NCBI RefSeq assembly: GCF_012844305.1
Contig: NZ_JABANE010000014.1
Coordinates: forward strand, 1 to 64,000
Direction: 5' to 3'
Source of the DNA: Flammeovirga aprica JL-4
Lineage (GTDB): Bacteria; Bacteroidota; Bacteroidia; Cytophagales; Flammeovirgaceae
DNA length: 64,000 bases
Position numbers and translations under genes: made by a program. Position 1 is the stretch's first letter. Every line of letters starts with the position of its first letter. Of the stretch, positions 44,774 to 54,200 are shown in pieces. The notes below the pieces were generated by a model. It did no database searches. It saw nothing but the letters and a program-made list of their open reading frames with translations, and was not told where the DNA came from.

Positions 44774-46105
44774 ATGGAAAACAGAGAATTATTATCTATA
44801 AAACAACGATTCGGAATTATTGGCAATGCCAGTAGTCTGAACCATGCTATACAAGTCGCTGCACAAGTGGCGTCTACTGATTTAACTGTGATGATTACAG
44901 GTGAAAGTGGTTCTGGTAAGGAATCTTTCTCAAAAATCATTCATCAGTTAAGTGCTCGAAAACACGGTAAATTTATTGCAATCAACTGCGGGGCAATTCC
45001 TGAAGGAACTATTGACTCGGAGCTTTTCGGTCATGAAAAAGGATCTTTTACCGGTGCTAACGAATCTAGAAAAGGTTATTTTGAAGTGACAGACGGAGGA
45101 ACAATCTTTTTGGATGAAATCGGTGAAATGCCTGTTGAGACGCAAGCTCGTTTACTAAGAGTTTTAGAAAATAAAGAATTTATCAGAGTAGGTTCTTCTA
45201 AAGTTTTAAAAACAGATGTTAGAGTAGTTGCCGCTACCAATGTAAATCTTTTGAAGAATGTCCAGAAAGGAAAATTCCGTGAGGATTTATATTATCGTCT
45301 GAATACGGTGCCTATTGCTGTACCTCCTTTGAGAGAGAGAGGTACTGATATCGAATTATTATTCAGGAAATTTGCTACTGACTTCGCAGAACAGTACCAT
45401 GTACAACCGCTTTCACTTACTGCAGAGGCGAAGAGAATACTGCTAGGTTTTTCTTTCCCAGGAAATATCCGTCAGCTGAAAAACCTTGCTGAGCAGATGT
45501 CTGCTTTGGAGCTTGAAAGAGTAGTTTCTGGCGAGACAATGCAACGCTACCTTCCTAATGCGAACAATCAATTAAGAGTGCTTGAAAATGAGGATCAATC
45601 TTTAAATGAGAGAGACTTATTGTACAAAGTGTTGTTTGATATGCGTCAAGATATGAACGACCTTAAAAAGATTGTAATTCAATTGGCACAAGGAAAAACA
45701 AATGCAAGTACTGTATTGGCTGAAAACCCCAAACTTTTCAGTAATGTAATGGATGAGGGCAATGCTCCTGCTAACCAAAATAGAGAAACAGGACTTACTG
45801 TTCGTCCTTCTACAACTCCAGCAACCTATAATTACAGCACTCCTACTCCACCTCCTCCAGAAAATAATGATCCTTTGATTATTACTTCTGATGATGACAA
45901 CTATGAAAGTAATACTTACGATTTGGATAAAGTTGTAGAAGTAAAAGCAGAAGAAGAATCACTTTCTATTGAGAAGAAGGAAAAAGAGCTGATTATTAAA
46001 GCATTACAAAAAAACAATAATAAAAGAAAGTATGCCGCACAGGATTTGGGAATTTCTGAGCGAACTTTATACAGAAAGATAAAACAATACGAATTAGATG
46101 AATAA
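44774..46105 (+). CDS. Sigma-54-dependent activator (AAA+ plus Fis HTH, no receiver domain)
   Basis: The 443-residue protein begins directly with the AAA+ domain: Walker A GESGSGKE (43-50), the sigma-54 contact loop GSFTGA (90-95), Walker B GGTIFLDEIGEM (108-119) and LYYRLNTVPI. A variable linker with a proline-rich stretch (about 340-390) leads to a Fis-type helix-turn-helix (KYAAQDLGISERTLYRKIKQY). With no N-terminal sensor or receiver domain, it must be controlled by amount or by a partner protein. Its stop overlaps lptE by 8 bp. In other Bacteroidota I recall the order activator-lptE-hypothetical-secG-groESL; here groESL is about 43 kb away. Confidence 0.93.
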   Translation: MENRELLSIKQRFGIIGNASSLNHAIQVAAQVASTDLTVMITGESGSGKESFSKIIHQLSARKHGKFIAINCGAIPEGTIDSELFGHEKGSFTGANESRKGYFEVTDGGTIFLDEIGEMPVETQARLLRVLENKEFIRVGSSKVLKTDVRVVAATNVNLLKNVQKGKFREDLYYRLNTVPIAVPPLRERGTDIELLFRKFATDFAEQYHVQPLSLTAEAKRILLGFSFPGNIRQLKNLAEQMSALELERVVSGETMQRYLPNANNQLRVLENEDQSLNERDLLYKVLFDMRQDMNDLKKIVIQLAQGKTNASTVLAENPKLFSNVMDEGNAPANQNRETGLTVRPSTTPATYNYSTPTPPPPENNDPLIITSDDDNYESNTYDLDKVVEVKAEEESLSIEKKEKELIIKALQKNNNKRKYAAQDLGISERTLYRKIKQYELDE

Positions 46106-46628
46106 AACATTCAAATTCTCAAGGATACTTATCCTTCTACCCCTATTCGCACTTTCAGCCTGTACGGGCGTGCGTTTTACTTTTTCGGGGGTGAATATTG
46201 ATCCAGCTATCAAAACCTTTTCGGTAGAACAATATACCAATGAAGCCTCTGATGGACCTCCAACAATGGCCTTTACATTTACAGATGATCTTACACAATA
46301 TATTCTTCGTAACACGAGTTTAACAATGGCTCCACAAGGTCTTAAAGGTGATCTGGAATTTAGCGGTGCAATCACTGGATATAGAGTAACACCTGTATCT
46401 CCAGGTGGTGGCGAACAGCAAATAACGGAACAGCAACGTCTGACAATCACTGTAAAAACCAATTTTATCAATAATTTCGATGATGAAAAAAGTTTTGAGC
46501 AAGGGTTCTCCTTTTTCTATGATTTCCCTGGTTCTCAAAATGTACAAGAGGTTGAAAGTGAAGCTGTAGAGGTCATTTTTGAACAAATTGTATACGATAC
46601 CTTCCAAAAAGCACTAGCAGATTGGTAA
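46098..46628 (+). CDS. lptE: LptE-family lipopolysaccharide-assembly lipoprotein
   Basis: The 176-residue protein has a lipobox (FALSACT, Cys near 22) and the Bacteroidota LptE pattern: YTFSG-like start (VRFTFSGVNIDPAIKTFSVEQYTNEA), RLTITVKTNF and EQIVYDTFQKALADW at the end. It would sit at the inner face of the outer membrane and plug the LptD barrel that delivers lipopolysaccharide. It overlaps the sigma-54 activator gene by 8 bp, so the two are translationally coupled. Confidence 0.85.
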   Translation: MNKTFKFSRILILLPLFALSACTGVRFTFSGVNIDPAIKTFSVEQYTNEASDGPPTMAFTFTDDLTQYILRNTSLTMAPQGLKGDLEFSGAITGYRVTPVSPGGGEQQITEQQRLTITVKTNFINNFDDEKSFEQGFSFFYDFPGSQNVQEVESEAVEVIFEQIVYDTFQKALADW

Positions 46629-46640
46629 AAAAGTGTATAT

Positions 46641-46676
46641 TTGGATATAAAGTATAAGTTATTGCTTTATATCCAA
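46641..46676 (+). terminator. Hairpin between lptE and the acidic protein gene
   Basis: A 12-bp perfect stem (TTGGATATAAAG at 46641-46652 paired with 46665-46676) is followed by a T-rich run. It may terminate or attenuate between lptE and the next gene. Confidence 0.6.
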
Positions 46677-46715
46677 TTATATTTTTATCCCCCACTTCGA
46701 GCTTACTCTTAAAAC

Positions 46716-48038
46716 GTGAATCATATATTAATAAAAAATTGGTTACAAAATCCTTCTGCCATTACAAGTGACGATGCGGAAGAAATCAAAAAAGCTATTG
46801 CTGCTTATCCTTATTTTGCAGCTTTGAGAGTTTTGTTGGCTAAAGCCGAAAAAGGTAACGATAAAGTGGTAAAAAGTGCGGCTGCTTATGTATCACACAG
46901 GCCTTCATTACAAGCCTTTTTAGATACTGATTTTGATAATAACATCAATTTACCTAATACAAGTGGAATTGAATTTGAGAGAGATGAGACGGAATTATTA
47001 GATACGTTATCATCAGAACAGGTAATAAGTACTCCTTCTGAAATAGAAACGGAAGAAGAAACAGTTCTTGCTGAGCAAACCACAGAAGAAACTACAATTG
47101 AAACACCGGAGATAGAAGAAGCTGATAACGAACCTGATCTAACTCCTATTGAAAAAGAAATACAGTCACTCAACACTTCACACGAAGACAATTTAGAAGA
47201 ACAAATACTGAGTGATTTAGCAGCAAGTGAAGAAATAGATACTCCTTCAGATCCTACTGAAACTACAGTTTCAACATCAATTGCAGATGAAGTATTAGCT
47301 GAGCTTTCAAGAATGAATACTCCTGATACAACAGATGATACTAATGATGCTGACGACATAAACAATGCAGTAAATGTAGTAGAGGAAGAAGAAGAAAGTG
47401 CTCCTCAAGAAATTATCATTGAAGATATTGAAGAAGATAGTACTCTCGGTATTACCTCAGATGAGATGATGGATCGCTTTCAGGGCTTTTTAGATACCAA
47501 AAAGAAAAAAGAGTCTGAAATCATTGATGAACTGTCACAAGACGGTGAAGTGGATGCTGATCTTTTAGATTTCAGTAAAAATGCTTCAAAGTATTCAGTA
47601 GAAGACGTAGAAGCTGATTTATCATTTAATGGCACTTCAATTCCTGTTTACGATATCAGCTTACCGGATGATGTAACGGAAGAAAACAGTTACGAGGAAA
47701 GTGTAAAAGAAATGGACGATTCTAATGTGATTGATCACACTCAGTTTAATCCTGAGTCAACCATGTCTTCACAGCAAAAAATCATCAATGACTTTATCAA
47801 AGAGCACCCTGTAATTCCTCCAGTCACTCAAAAAGAAGAGGATTCAGAAGATGTTGTAGACCTCTCAGAAGTGAACCAAAATGGCGACTTTGCTCCCAAA
47901 ACGGAGAGTTTTGCTAAAATGTTGGAGAAACAAGGAAAAAAAGAGGAAGCAATATCAATTTATCAACATCTAATCTTGAAAAATCCAAATAAAGCTACTT
48001 TATTTGCAGAACGAATTGAATTCTTACAAAAGAATTAG
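46716..48038 (+). CDS. Acidic TPR-like protein of unknown function (GTG start)
   Basis: The 440-residue protein begins at GTG 46716; the first residues (NHILIKNWLQNPSAITSDDAEEI) look like the true start and no suitable ATG exists. A helical N-terminal domain (about 1-70, with AYPYFAALRVLLAKA) is followed by some 250 residues of very acidic low-complexity sequence rich in E, D, T and S. A C-terminal TPR-like unit (SFAKMLEKQGKKEEAISIYQHLI) ends it. It lies between lptE and secG, where other Bacteroidota encode a similar hypothetical protein. Function is unknown; it is cytosolic by sequence. Confidence 0.75.
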   Translation: MNHILIKNWLQNPSAITSDDAEEIKKAIAAYPYFAALRVLLAKAEKGNDKVVKSAAAYVSHRPSLQAFLDTDFDNNINLPNTSGIEFERDETELLDTLSSEQVISTPSEIETEEETVLAEQTTEETTIETPEIEEADNEPDLTPIEKEIQSLNTSHEDNLEEQILSDLAASEEIDTPSDPTETTVSTSIADEVLAELSRMNTPDTTDDTNDADDINNAVNVVEEEEESAPQEIIIEDIEEDSTLGITSDEMMDRFQGFLDTKKKKESEIIDELSQDGEVDADLLDFSKNASKYSVEDVEADLSFNGTSIPVYDISLPDDVTEENSYEESVKEMDDSNVIDHTQFNPESTMSSQQKIINDFIKEHPVIPPVTQKEEDSEDVVDLSEVNQNGDFAPKTESFAKMLEKQGKKEEAISIYQHLILKNPNKATLFAERIEFLQKN

Positions 48039-48069
48039 AGTTATATAAAGTTATAAACATTATAATACA

Positions 48070-48429
48070 ATGATGTACTTTTTCATAATCTTGATCTTAG
48101 TAATTGCTGTACTTCTTGTATTGGTAGTTTTAGCTCAGGATTCTAAAGGTGGAGGACTTACTGGTGACATGGGCGCTGCAAGTAGCTCTATGATGGGTGC
48201 AAGAAGAGCTTCTTCTTGGATTGAAAACGCAACTTGGATTTTAGCTGTATCTTTGTTTGTATTATCTATCGGTGTGAACGTTTTCATTCCTAAAGATAAC
48301 ACAGCAAATACACCGACTTCATCAAGTATCGAAAACGCAGAAGAGGTATTGCCACCGGCACCAACTACTCTTCCAGCTGAAGAAGGTACTCCTGCTGAAG
48401 CTCCTAGTGAAGCAGCTCCTGCTGAGTAA
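48070..48429 (+). CDS. secG: Protein translocase subunit SecG
   Basis: The 119-residue protein has the SecG plan: first membrane span (MMYFFIILILVIAVLLVLVVL), the loop QDSKGGGLTGDMGAASSSMMGARRA and second span (TWILAVSLFVLSIGVNVF). The tail is longer than in E. coli and rich in A, P, E and T. It supports SecYEG-driven export. It follows the acidic protein gene by 31 bp. Confidence 0.92.
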   Translation: MMYFFIILILVIAVLLVLVVLAQDSKGGGLTGDMGAASSSMMGARRASSWIENATWILAVSLFVLSIGVNVFIPKDNTANTPTSSSIENAEEVLPPAPTTLPAEEGTPAEAPSEAAPAE

Positions 48430-48453
48430 CACACATAATCAATATAGATTAAT

Positions 48454-48487
48454 AAAAAAACCACTTGATTCAACGAGTGGTTTTTTT
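48454..48487. terminator. Bidirectional terminator after secG
   Basis: An A-tract plus CCACT (48454-48465) pairs with AGTGG plus a T-tract (48476-48487). It serves secG and the convergent gene ending at 48499. Confidence 0.75.
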
Positions 48488-48498
48488 ATTGCCTAATT

Positions 48499-48915
48499 TT
48501 AGAAAGGCCACCCTCCTATTATGGCTCCTTGCACGGTTAAAAATGTGATTTGATAACCACAATCAATCAACCATAATTTGATAGACCTTCTTTGGTACAG
48601 ATAATTAATCCCCATGGAACAACCCACAAACATTACACCTATAATAAAACCATGCATTGCCCCATTATGAAGTCCAAAATCCTGATTACCGTGAGCCATT
48701 AACATTGCTTGCCCAAATGACATCACTAACATTAAAATAAAACTTGTCCCAAAAATCTTAGGCATACTCCCCTCTTGCAAGTATTCATCTGTAAACCCTA
48801 ATTCTTTTTGCCAAGTCTTCCCAAAAACAGAGGGATTATACCATATTGCTCCAAAAACAAACGAGACCAACGCAGCAACTAATACTGCTAAAAAATTAAT
48901 TGAAGAAAAATCCAT
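48499..48915 (-). CDS. DUF1761-family membrane protein
   Basis: The 138-residue protein has four membrane spans. The DUF1761 signature is at the N-terminus (FGAIWYNPSVFGKTWQKELGFT), with FGLHNGAMHGFIIGVMF further on. Function is unknown for the whole family. It is convergent with secG and shares its terminator. Confidence 0.8.
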   Translation of the reverse strand: MDFSSINFLAVLVAALVSFVFGAIWYNPSVFGKTWQKELGFTDEYLQEGSMPKIFGTSFILMLVMSFGQAMLMAHGNQDFGLHNGAMHGFIIGVMFVGCSMGINYLYQRRSIKLWLIDCGYQITFLTVQGAIIGGWPF

Positions 48916-48948
48916 AGTAAAAGTTTAATAAACAGTGAGTGGTTATTC

Positions 48949-49009
48949 TAAGTACAAAATCAAAATAATAAATAGAATTAACTATGATTTATTTTTGACT
49001 TAGTACTTA
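48949..49009. mobile_element. Inverted-repeat element C (short, 61 bp)
   Basis: The two ends of the element A/B family (TAAGTACAAAATCAAAA and TTTTTGACTTAGTACTTA) are joined with no interior, giving a short palindromic hairpin flanked by TA. It looks like an internal deletion derivative. It lies 157 bp upstream of the amidohydrolase gene, and TATTTTTG (48990-48997) faces that gene. Confidence 0.7.
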
Positions 49010-49166
49010 AATTATCAATTCAATAGAATAATAAATTATCACTTACCTTATTAAATATCAACGAATTACTAAATAAACTTTCAAGAGAATAAAATTATTT
49101 TTCAAATACAATAGGGTTTTCCCTCCTACTTTCCCCTTCCATAAGTAGATAATAAACTCTAGAAAA

Positions 49167-51023
49167 ATGAAAAAATTAATACAATTCTTCGCAATTATTG
49201 GACTTCTTCCATTCGCTTTATTCACCTCATGTGAAAAAATAGAAAAAGCAGATAAAGTGTTTCTTCATGGTAAAATCTATACCGTTAATGAGCAACAGAA
49301 ATGGGCTGAAGCAGTAGCTATAAAAGACAATAAGATTGTTTTTGTTGGTAATGATAAGGAAATAGAAAATTATATTAATTCAGCTACTGAGGTCGTAGAT
49401 CTTGGAGGCAAAATGATGCTTCCAGGCTTTGTAAGTGGTCATGATCATCTTATTTCTTCCAATTGGATGAAAGCAGGCGTTGAGCTTTTTGATGCAAAAT
49501 CAAAAGAGGATTACCTTCAAATGATCAAAGAATATGCAGATAGTCATCCGGAAGAGCCAATTGTTTTTGGCTATGGATGGAATAAAGATACTTATGGTGG
49601 ATGGCCAACAGCAAAAGAACTAGATAAAGCTGTCCCAGATCGTCCTGCAATGATATTTGACTTCACTATCCATGATATGTGGTTCAATACAAAAGGATTG
49701 GAAGCAGGTGGTGTTACTAAGGATTCTCCTGATACCGTTCCGGGGATGTCGTATTGGAGAAGAAATCCTGATGGTTCTCCTCAAGGTGTAGGTGTTGAAA
49801 TCATTTGGTTGGAGGCTTACATTAAAGCTGGAGCATGGAACCCTGCCAAAATGATGAAAGAAAGTCAAGAAGTGCTTTATAACAAATCAGCTTCAACTGG
49901 TATGACGACTGTAATCAACCAAGGTCTAATCACTCCTAACTTGATGAACTTTGAGCGTTACAAAAAGGATATGGTTTATTCTTTCGAAATGTTGGATTCA
50001 TTAGATAAAATCGGTGAGTTGAAAATCAGAACTTTCCAGAATTATGTCTATAAAAATTCTGATTTCGATGTGGACGAGTTCGTTGCCGATGCTCTTAAAT
50101 TAAAAGAGAAATATAATTCAGATCGCCTTAGACTACATGGTATTAAAATTCACCCTGAAGGAAACTGGAATAGCAACACTTCATTGATGCTTGAAAATTT
50201 CAGCAATATTGATTCTAAGGGAGTATCAGGTGTTGGTCAAGATAAGCTGATGGAAATTCACTTAAAATCCAACAGAAATGGATTGGATGTGCACACTCAC
50301 GTAGATGGAACAGCAACAACAAGATATACTATTGATGCTATTGAAGCTTCAATAAAAGAAGGAAATACTGCTGCTAGAAATGTATTACAACATTATTTCT
50401 GGACACACCCTGACGATCATCAAAGAGTTTTGGACATGAAGATTCCAGTGAATACTACTCCATTATTTGGTTCAGACTGGCAGGGCCAAGCTACAGATGC
50501 TTATAAATTTATGGGTAAGCACAGAACAGAAAATTACTATATGAGATATACGGAATTACCTGTTCATGAAGGACACAATTTAAGTATTAGTGCTGATGTT
50601 CCTAGTTCACCTGTAAACCTTGTAGATCCCCTATTCAGCGTTGAAGGAGCGGTCACTTTACAAGATCCTCAAAACGAAAATTCAAAACCTTTCCCAACAA
50701 CAAAAACGCCAATGCAAGTAGAACAGGCAATCAAAGCGGTAACCATCTACCCTGCGTGGCAAGCAAGAATGGAAGATAAAATCGGTTCAATTGAAGTAGG
50801 AAAATATGCAGATTTTGTGATTCTAGAAGAAAATGTTTTTGAAGCTGGCTTAAGAGACATTGCGGACATTAAAGTACATGCCACAATCATGGATGGTAAG
50901 TATACTTATCAAAAAGAAAATGATGGCAACCTAACAAATACAGGTTCAAAGCATAAAGTATTCTTACCAAAAGAATTAGGATGTTGTGAGCATGGTCATC
51001 CAGAACATCTTCATAATCATTAA
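49167..51023 (+). CDS. YtcJ-like amidohydrolase lipoprotein
   Basis: The 618-residue protein has a lipoprotein-type signal (FALFTSCEK, Cys near 22). The amidohydrolase-3 fold follows: KVFLHGKIYTVNEQQKWAEAVAIKDNKI at the start, the metal motif GHDHL in MLPGFVSGHDHL (about residues 91-95), HTHVDGTATTRY and the closing IGSIEVGKYADFVIL. The tail is Cys/His-rich (CCEHGHPEHLHNH), which may bind metal. It would hydrolyse an amide or similar bond in the periplasm; the substrate is not predictable. Confidence 0.85.
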   Translation: MKKLIQFFAIIGLLPFALFTSCEKIEKADKVFLHGKIYTVNEQQKWAEAVAIKDNKIVFVGNDKEIENYINSATEVVDLGGKMMLPGFVSGHDHLISSNWMKAGVELFDAKSKEDYLQMIKEYADSHPEEPIVFGYGWNKDTYGGWPTAKELDKAVPDRPAMIFDFTIHDMWFNTKGLEAGGVTKDSPDTVPGMSYWRRNPDGSPQGVGVEIIWLEAYIKAGAWNPAKMMKESQEVLYNKSASTGMTTVINQGLITPNLMNFERYKKDMVYSFEMLDSLDKIGELKIRTFQNYVYKNSDFDVDEFVADALKLKEKYNSDRLRLHGIKIHPEGNWNSNTSLMLENFSNIDSKGVSGVGQDKLMEIHLKSNRNGLDVHTHVDGTATTRYTIDAIEASIKEGNTAARNVLQHYFWTHPDDHQRVLDMKIPVNTTPLFGSDWQGQATDAYKFMGKHRTENYYMRYTELPVHEGHNLSISADVPSSPVNLVDPLFSVEGAVTLQDPQNENSKPFPTTKTPMQVEQAIKAVTIYPAWQARMEDKIGSIEVGKYADFVILEENVFEAGLRDIADIKVHATIMDGKYTYQKENDGNLTNTGSKHKVFLPKELGCCEHGHPEHLHNH

Positions 51024-51035
51024 GCCATAAAAACA

Positions 51036-51068
51036 AGAAGCTATTTCACATCACGCGAAATAGCTTCT
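51036..51068 (+). terminator. Terminator of the amidohydrolase gene
   Basis: AGAAGCTATTTC (51036-51047) pairs perfectly with 51057-51068; a short T-rich run follows. Confidence 0.75.
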
Positions 51069-51128
51069 CTTTATTTAAGTACCAGGACAAATGATATTTT
51101 TTTCAATCCTAATACTTATGTAGTCCCT

Positions 51129-51215
51129 GTACACTGTCCACCGTACACAATGTACGGTGTATAGTGTACAATCAGTACGGTGAATAGCGTACAGTCTGTA
51201 CGGTGGGTAGTGTAC
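51129..51215. repeat. Four-unit GTAC repeat array with 23-bp period
   Basis: Units start at 51129, 51152, 51175 and 51198, exactly 23 bp apart. Units 2-4 follow GTACGGTGnnTAGyGTAC with 5-nt spacers (AATCA, AGTCT). Unit 1 is the reverse complement of the same 18-mer (16 of 18 matches to unit 4). Unit 1 can therefore pair with any of the other three. The array sits between two convergent genes. No known repeat family fits. Confidence 0.75.
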
Positions 51216-51261
51216 TAAACCTTCACTTTCTTCTACCCTATTAATTAGATTGAGATATGAT

Positions 51262-54200
51262 TTATTTCTTTAAAATTCTCTTCACAATCTGCTGCTCCCC
51301 TACTTGAACTTTTACTAAGTAAATGCCAGAAGTAAGTGAGGCTCCGTCCAAATCAATCACTGTCTGTCCTACCTGAACATCCTTAATGATTGTATTCAAC
51401 ACTTTACCTTGCAAACTGATCAATTGAAGATTCATTTTACCAGACTCATGTACATTCAACTGAATGCTTGCTGTTGTGTTGAAAGGGTTTGGATAAGTAG
51501 TCATTTCCAATAATTCACCTTCCAATGGATTATTTACAGCAATTTGTCTTGTACTACTTGATGCTGCATTATTCATTGCATTCAACAAACTGATTGAAGG
51601 ATCGTCTACATCAAAAGTCAATTCCCAGATGATTGTACCTTGCAAACCATTATTTCTTGCATAATTCACTTTTGCAGCTGCTCCTTTTGGTGTTTCAAAA
51701 TAAATATCTCTTCCATCAAGACCCACATAACCGTTTAACTGATTGGCGTCATTTGGATCATAAGAAGTAGGGGCATCTGGATATAAACTTACAATTTCAT
51801 CATAACCGATAAAATAGAATCCATTAGCTCCCTGCCCTGCCTCAGCTTTTGTCAGTGATAGGTCATAACCGTAGAAAGGCACACCAATTGTCAGCTTACT
51901 CTTATTCACACCATGACCAGATCCTTGCCATGTAGACCAGTTACCACTCCAGTATTCTAATGAAGTTTCTACAGAGTAAATAGGGTTATCAGCACTTGCC
52001 TTAGCGTATTTACTATTGTCTACATCATACAATGATGAGTGAGGACCAATTGGTGAATCACTCCATGAACCTGTGAAGTCATAGGTCATCAAGCCTAACC
52101 AATCAAGGTATTCTACAAAATCAGCATCATAGTTATTACCATACCAAGGCGTAGCGAAAACAGCTGATGATAAAAGCATTGATGGACGCTTCGCTCTTAA
52201 TTTCTTCGCTAATAAAGTCAATCCATAAGCGGCAGGGTGAGCTCCTTGCTCTACTTCTCCACCCCATTTATCTGTACCTCTTGTTCTACCACCTTGCTCT
52301 GAAGTACCCGGAATTGCAGGATCTTGCCAGAAACATTCCATATCCAAGTCAATTCCATCTAAGTTATACTTATCTACAAAAGCTAATAATTTGTCAGCTG
52401 CAGCATCAATTGAAGCTGGATTACTTCTATAGCCTTCCATCACTTTAAGGAAACCATAATCTTCAGCACCACCTAAGGCAATTGAAACTGTAGCTCCTGC
52501 ACTATGTGCTTTTGGAACAATGATCGGCAATAATGAATCTAATACATGAAGCGATTCAGCTGTATACTCACCATTTGCGAAATCTGCATCTGTATAAGCA
52601 CCGCCTACTTTTGTATCATAAACAAGGAACGATACATTAACGTGAGTAACTTTCGTATAATCCAAATCTCCAGGGCTCCCTTTCCAAGTTGGAACATAAC
52701 CAATGATACGTTGTTGTCCTGTTGGAGCTGGCGCAAATGGGCCTGTCAGATTAATACTACCGTCTGCATTGATATCATTAACCGCTGAAGTTGTGAATTG
52801 AACCGCTTTTGTAGCTGTTGTCACATTACCTTGATCATCAGTTGCAGTTGCTGTGATTTCATAAGTACCGAAAGCTGTTGGAGTGAATGTCGTTGAAGAA
52901 GCATTGACTGTCATTCCATCCACAGTTAATACAACGTTAGAAACCGTTCCATTTTCATCAGTCGCTTCAACTGCTATATCAATTGTTGTCAACGAAGTGT
53001 AAGTATCTCCTGATGGATGAATAAATGTTACCGTTGGTACTACATCACCAATACCGCCATTTCCACAAACTTCACCAGTATCTGACCAAGGATCACCACC
53101 GTCAGGAGCATTACCTTGTGTCCACCATTTTGCACTGTAAATTACACCATTGTAAACTACTTTGTCTCCACCTGTGTAAACCTCTGTCGATGACCATTCA
53201 GGATAAGGACATTCTACTACATCTGGCTTTTCTGAAACCGTGATTACTTTACTATCCGAAGCTGTTAAACCATCATTGTCAGTTACAGTTACTGTTACAG
53301 TGTATGTACCAAAAATGGTAACACTATAATCACCTTCTGCTACTAAGTCGCCATTGACAGTGTACTCTGTTGACGTAATAGTACCGTCTTGATCTGAAGA
53401 AGTAGATGAAATAGTAAATGTGTATGGAAGCGTTTCTACTTCAACAGTTCCAGAAGCTGATAAAGCTAATGTCACTTCAGGAGCTAATGGCTGAGGTTCT
53501 GTTACAGTTACTACCGCTTGAATCGTTGCTGTCAAACCATCACTATCTGTAGCGGTTGCCACGACAGTATACTCTCCATAAGCATTGATGTCAAAAGTTG
53601 CACCTGTTACTACTTCACCATTAACCGTTACTTCAGTCGAAACTACTGTTCCATCTTCATCAGTGCTAGTCGTTGACAAATCTATTGTATGAGGGAAGCT
53701 TTCTACCATTACAGTTTCAGAAGCAAGTGCATTAAAAGAAACTGATGGTGCTACTGGACCTACTTCACATGGACCTAATTCTTTCCACCAATGTTCTGCT
53801 GAACCTGGAGTCACATTGTATAAATTATTTACAGCCGCTTCATAGAGAATTCCATTATAGCTTACTACATCACCTGAGTTGTAGATTGTAGGATAAACTT
53901 GATATTCTGGAGCATCACATCCTATTGTACCTGTAGTTTCTTCTTCAATTGTAATAGAAACAGAAGCAGTAGCAGTTGCGCCTTCATTATCCGTCACAGT
54001 AACTGCAATAGTATAAGTTCCAAAAGCTGATGGCATCCAAGAAGCTGGCGAAGCTGTGAATTCTTGACCATCTACTGCGATAAGCGTTGATGCAATTGTT
54101 CCGTCTTCATCTTGTGCATCCAATACGATTTCGATCGCATCTAATGTTTTTGAAGTAATTTTTGTACCATCTAATGGTGATGTAATTGAAACTGTTGGAT

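Noticed and set aside
46886..47365. Serine-rich 159-residue frame opposite the acidic protein gene
   Set aside because: It is the complement of the E/D/T-rich repeats; the plus-strand gene lies in an operon with lptE and secG and is the real one.
51076..51118. Possible fifth inverted-repeat element (TAAGTACC ... TACTTA)
   Set aside because: Only the outer six or seven bases match the family and the interior does not fold, so it may be chance.
51129..51215. CRISPR-like mini-array
   Set aside because: The spacers are only 5 nt, one unit is inverted, and no cas gene is in the window.
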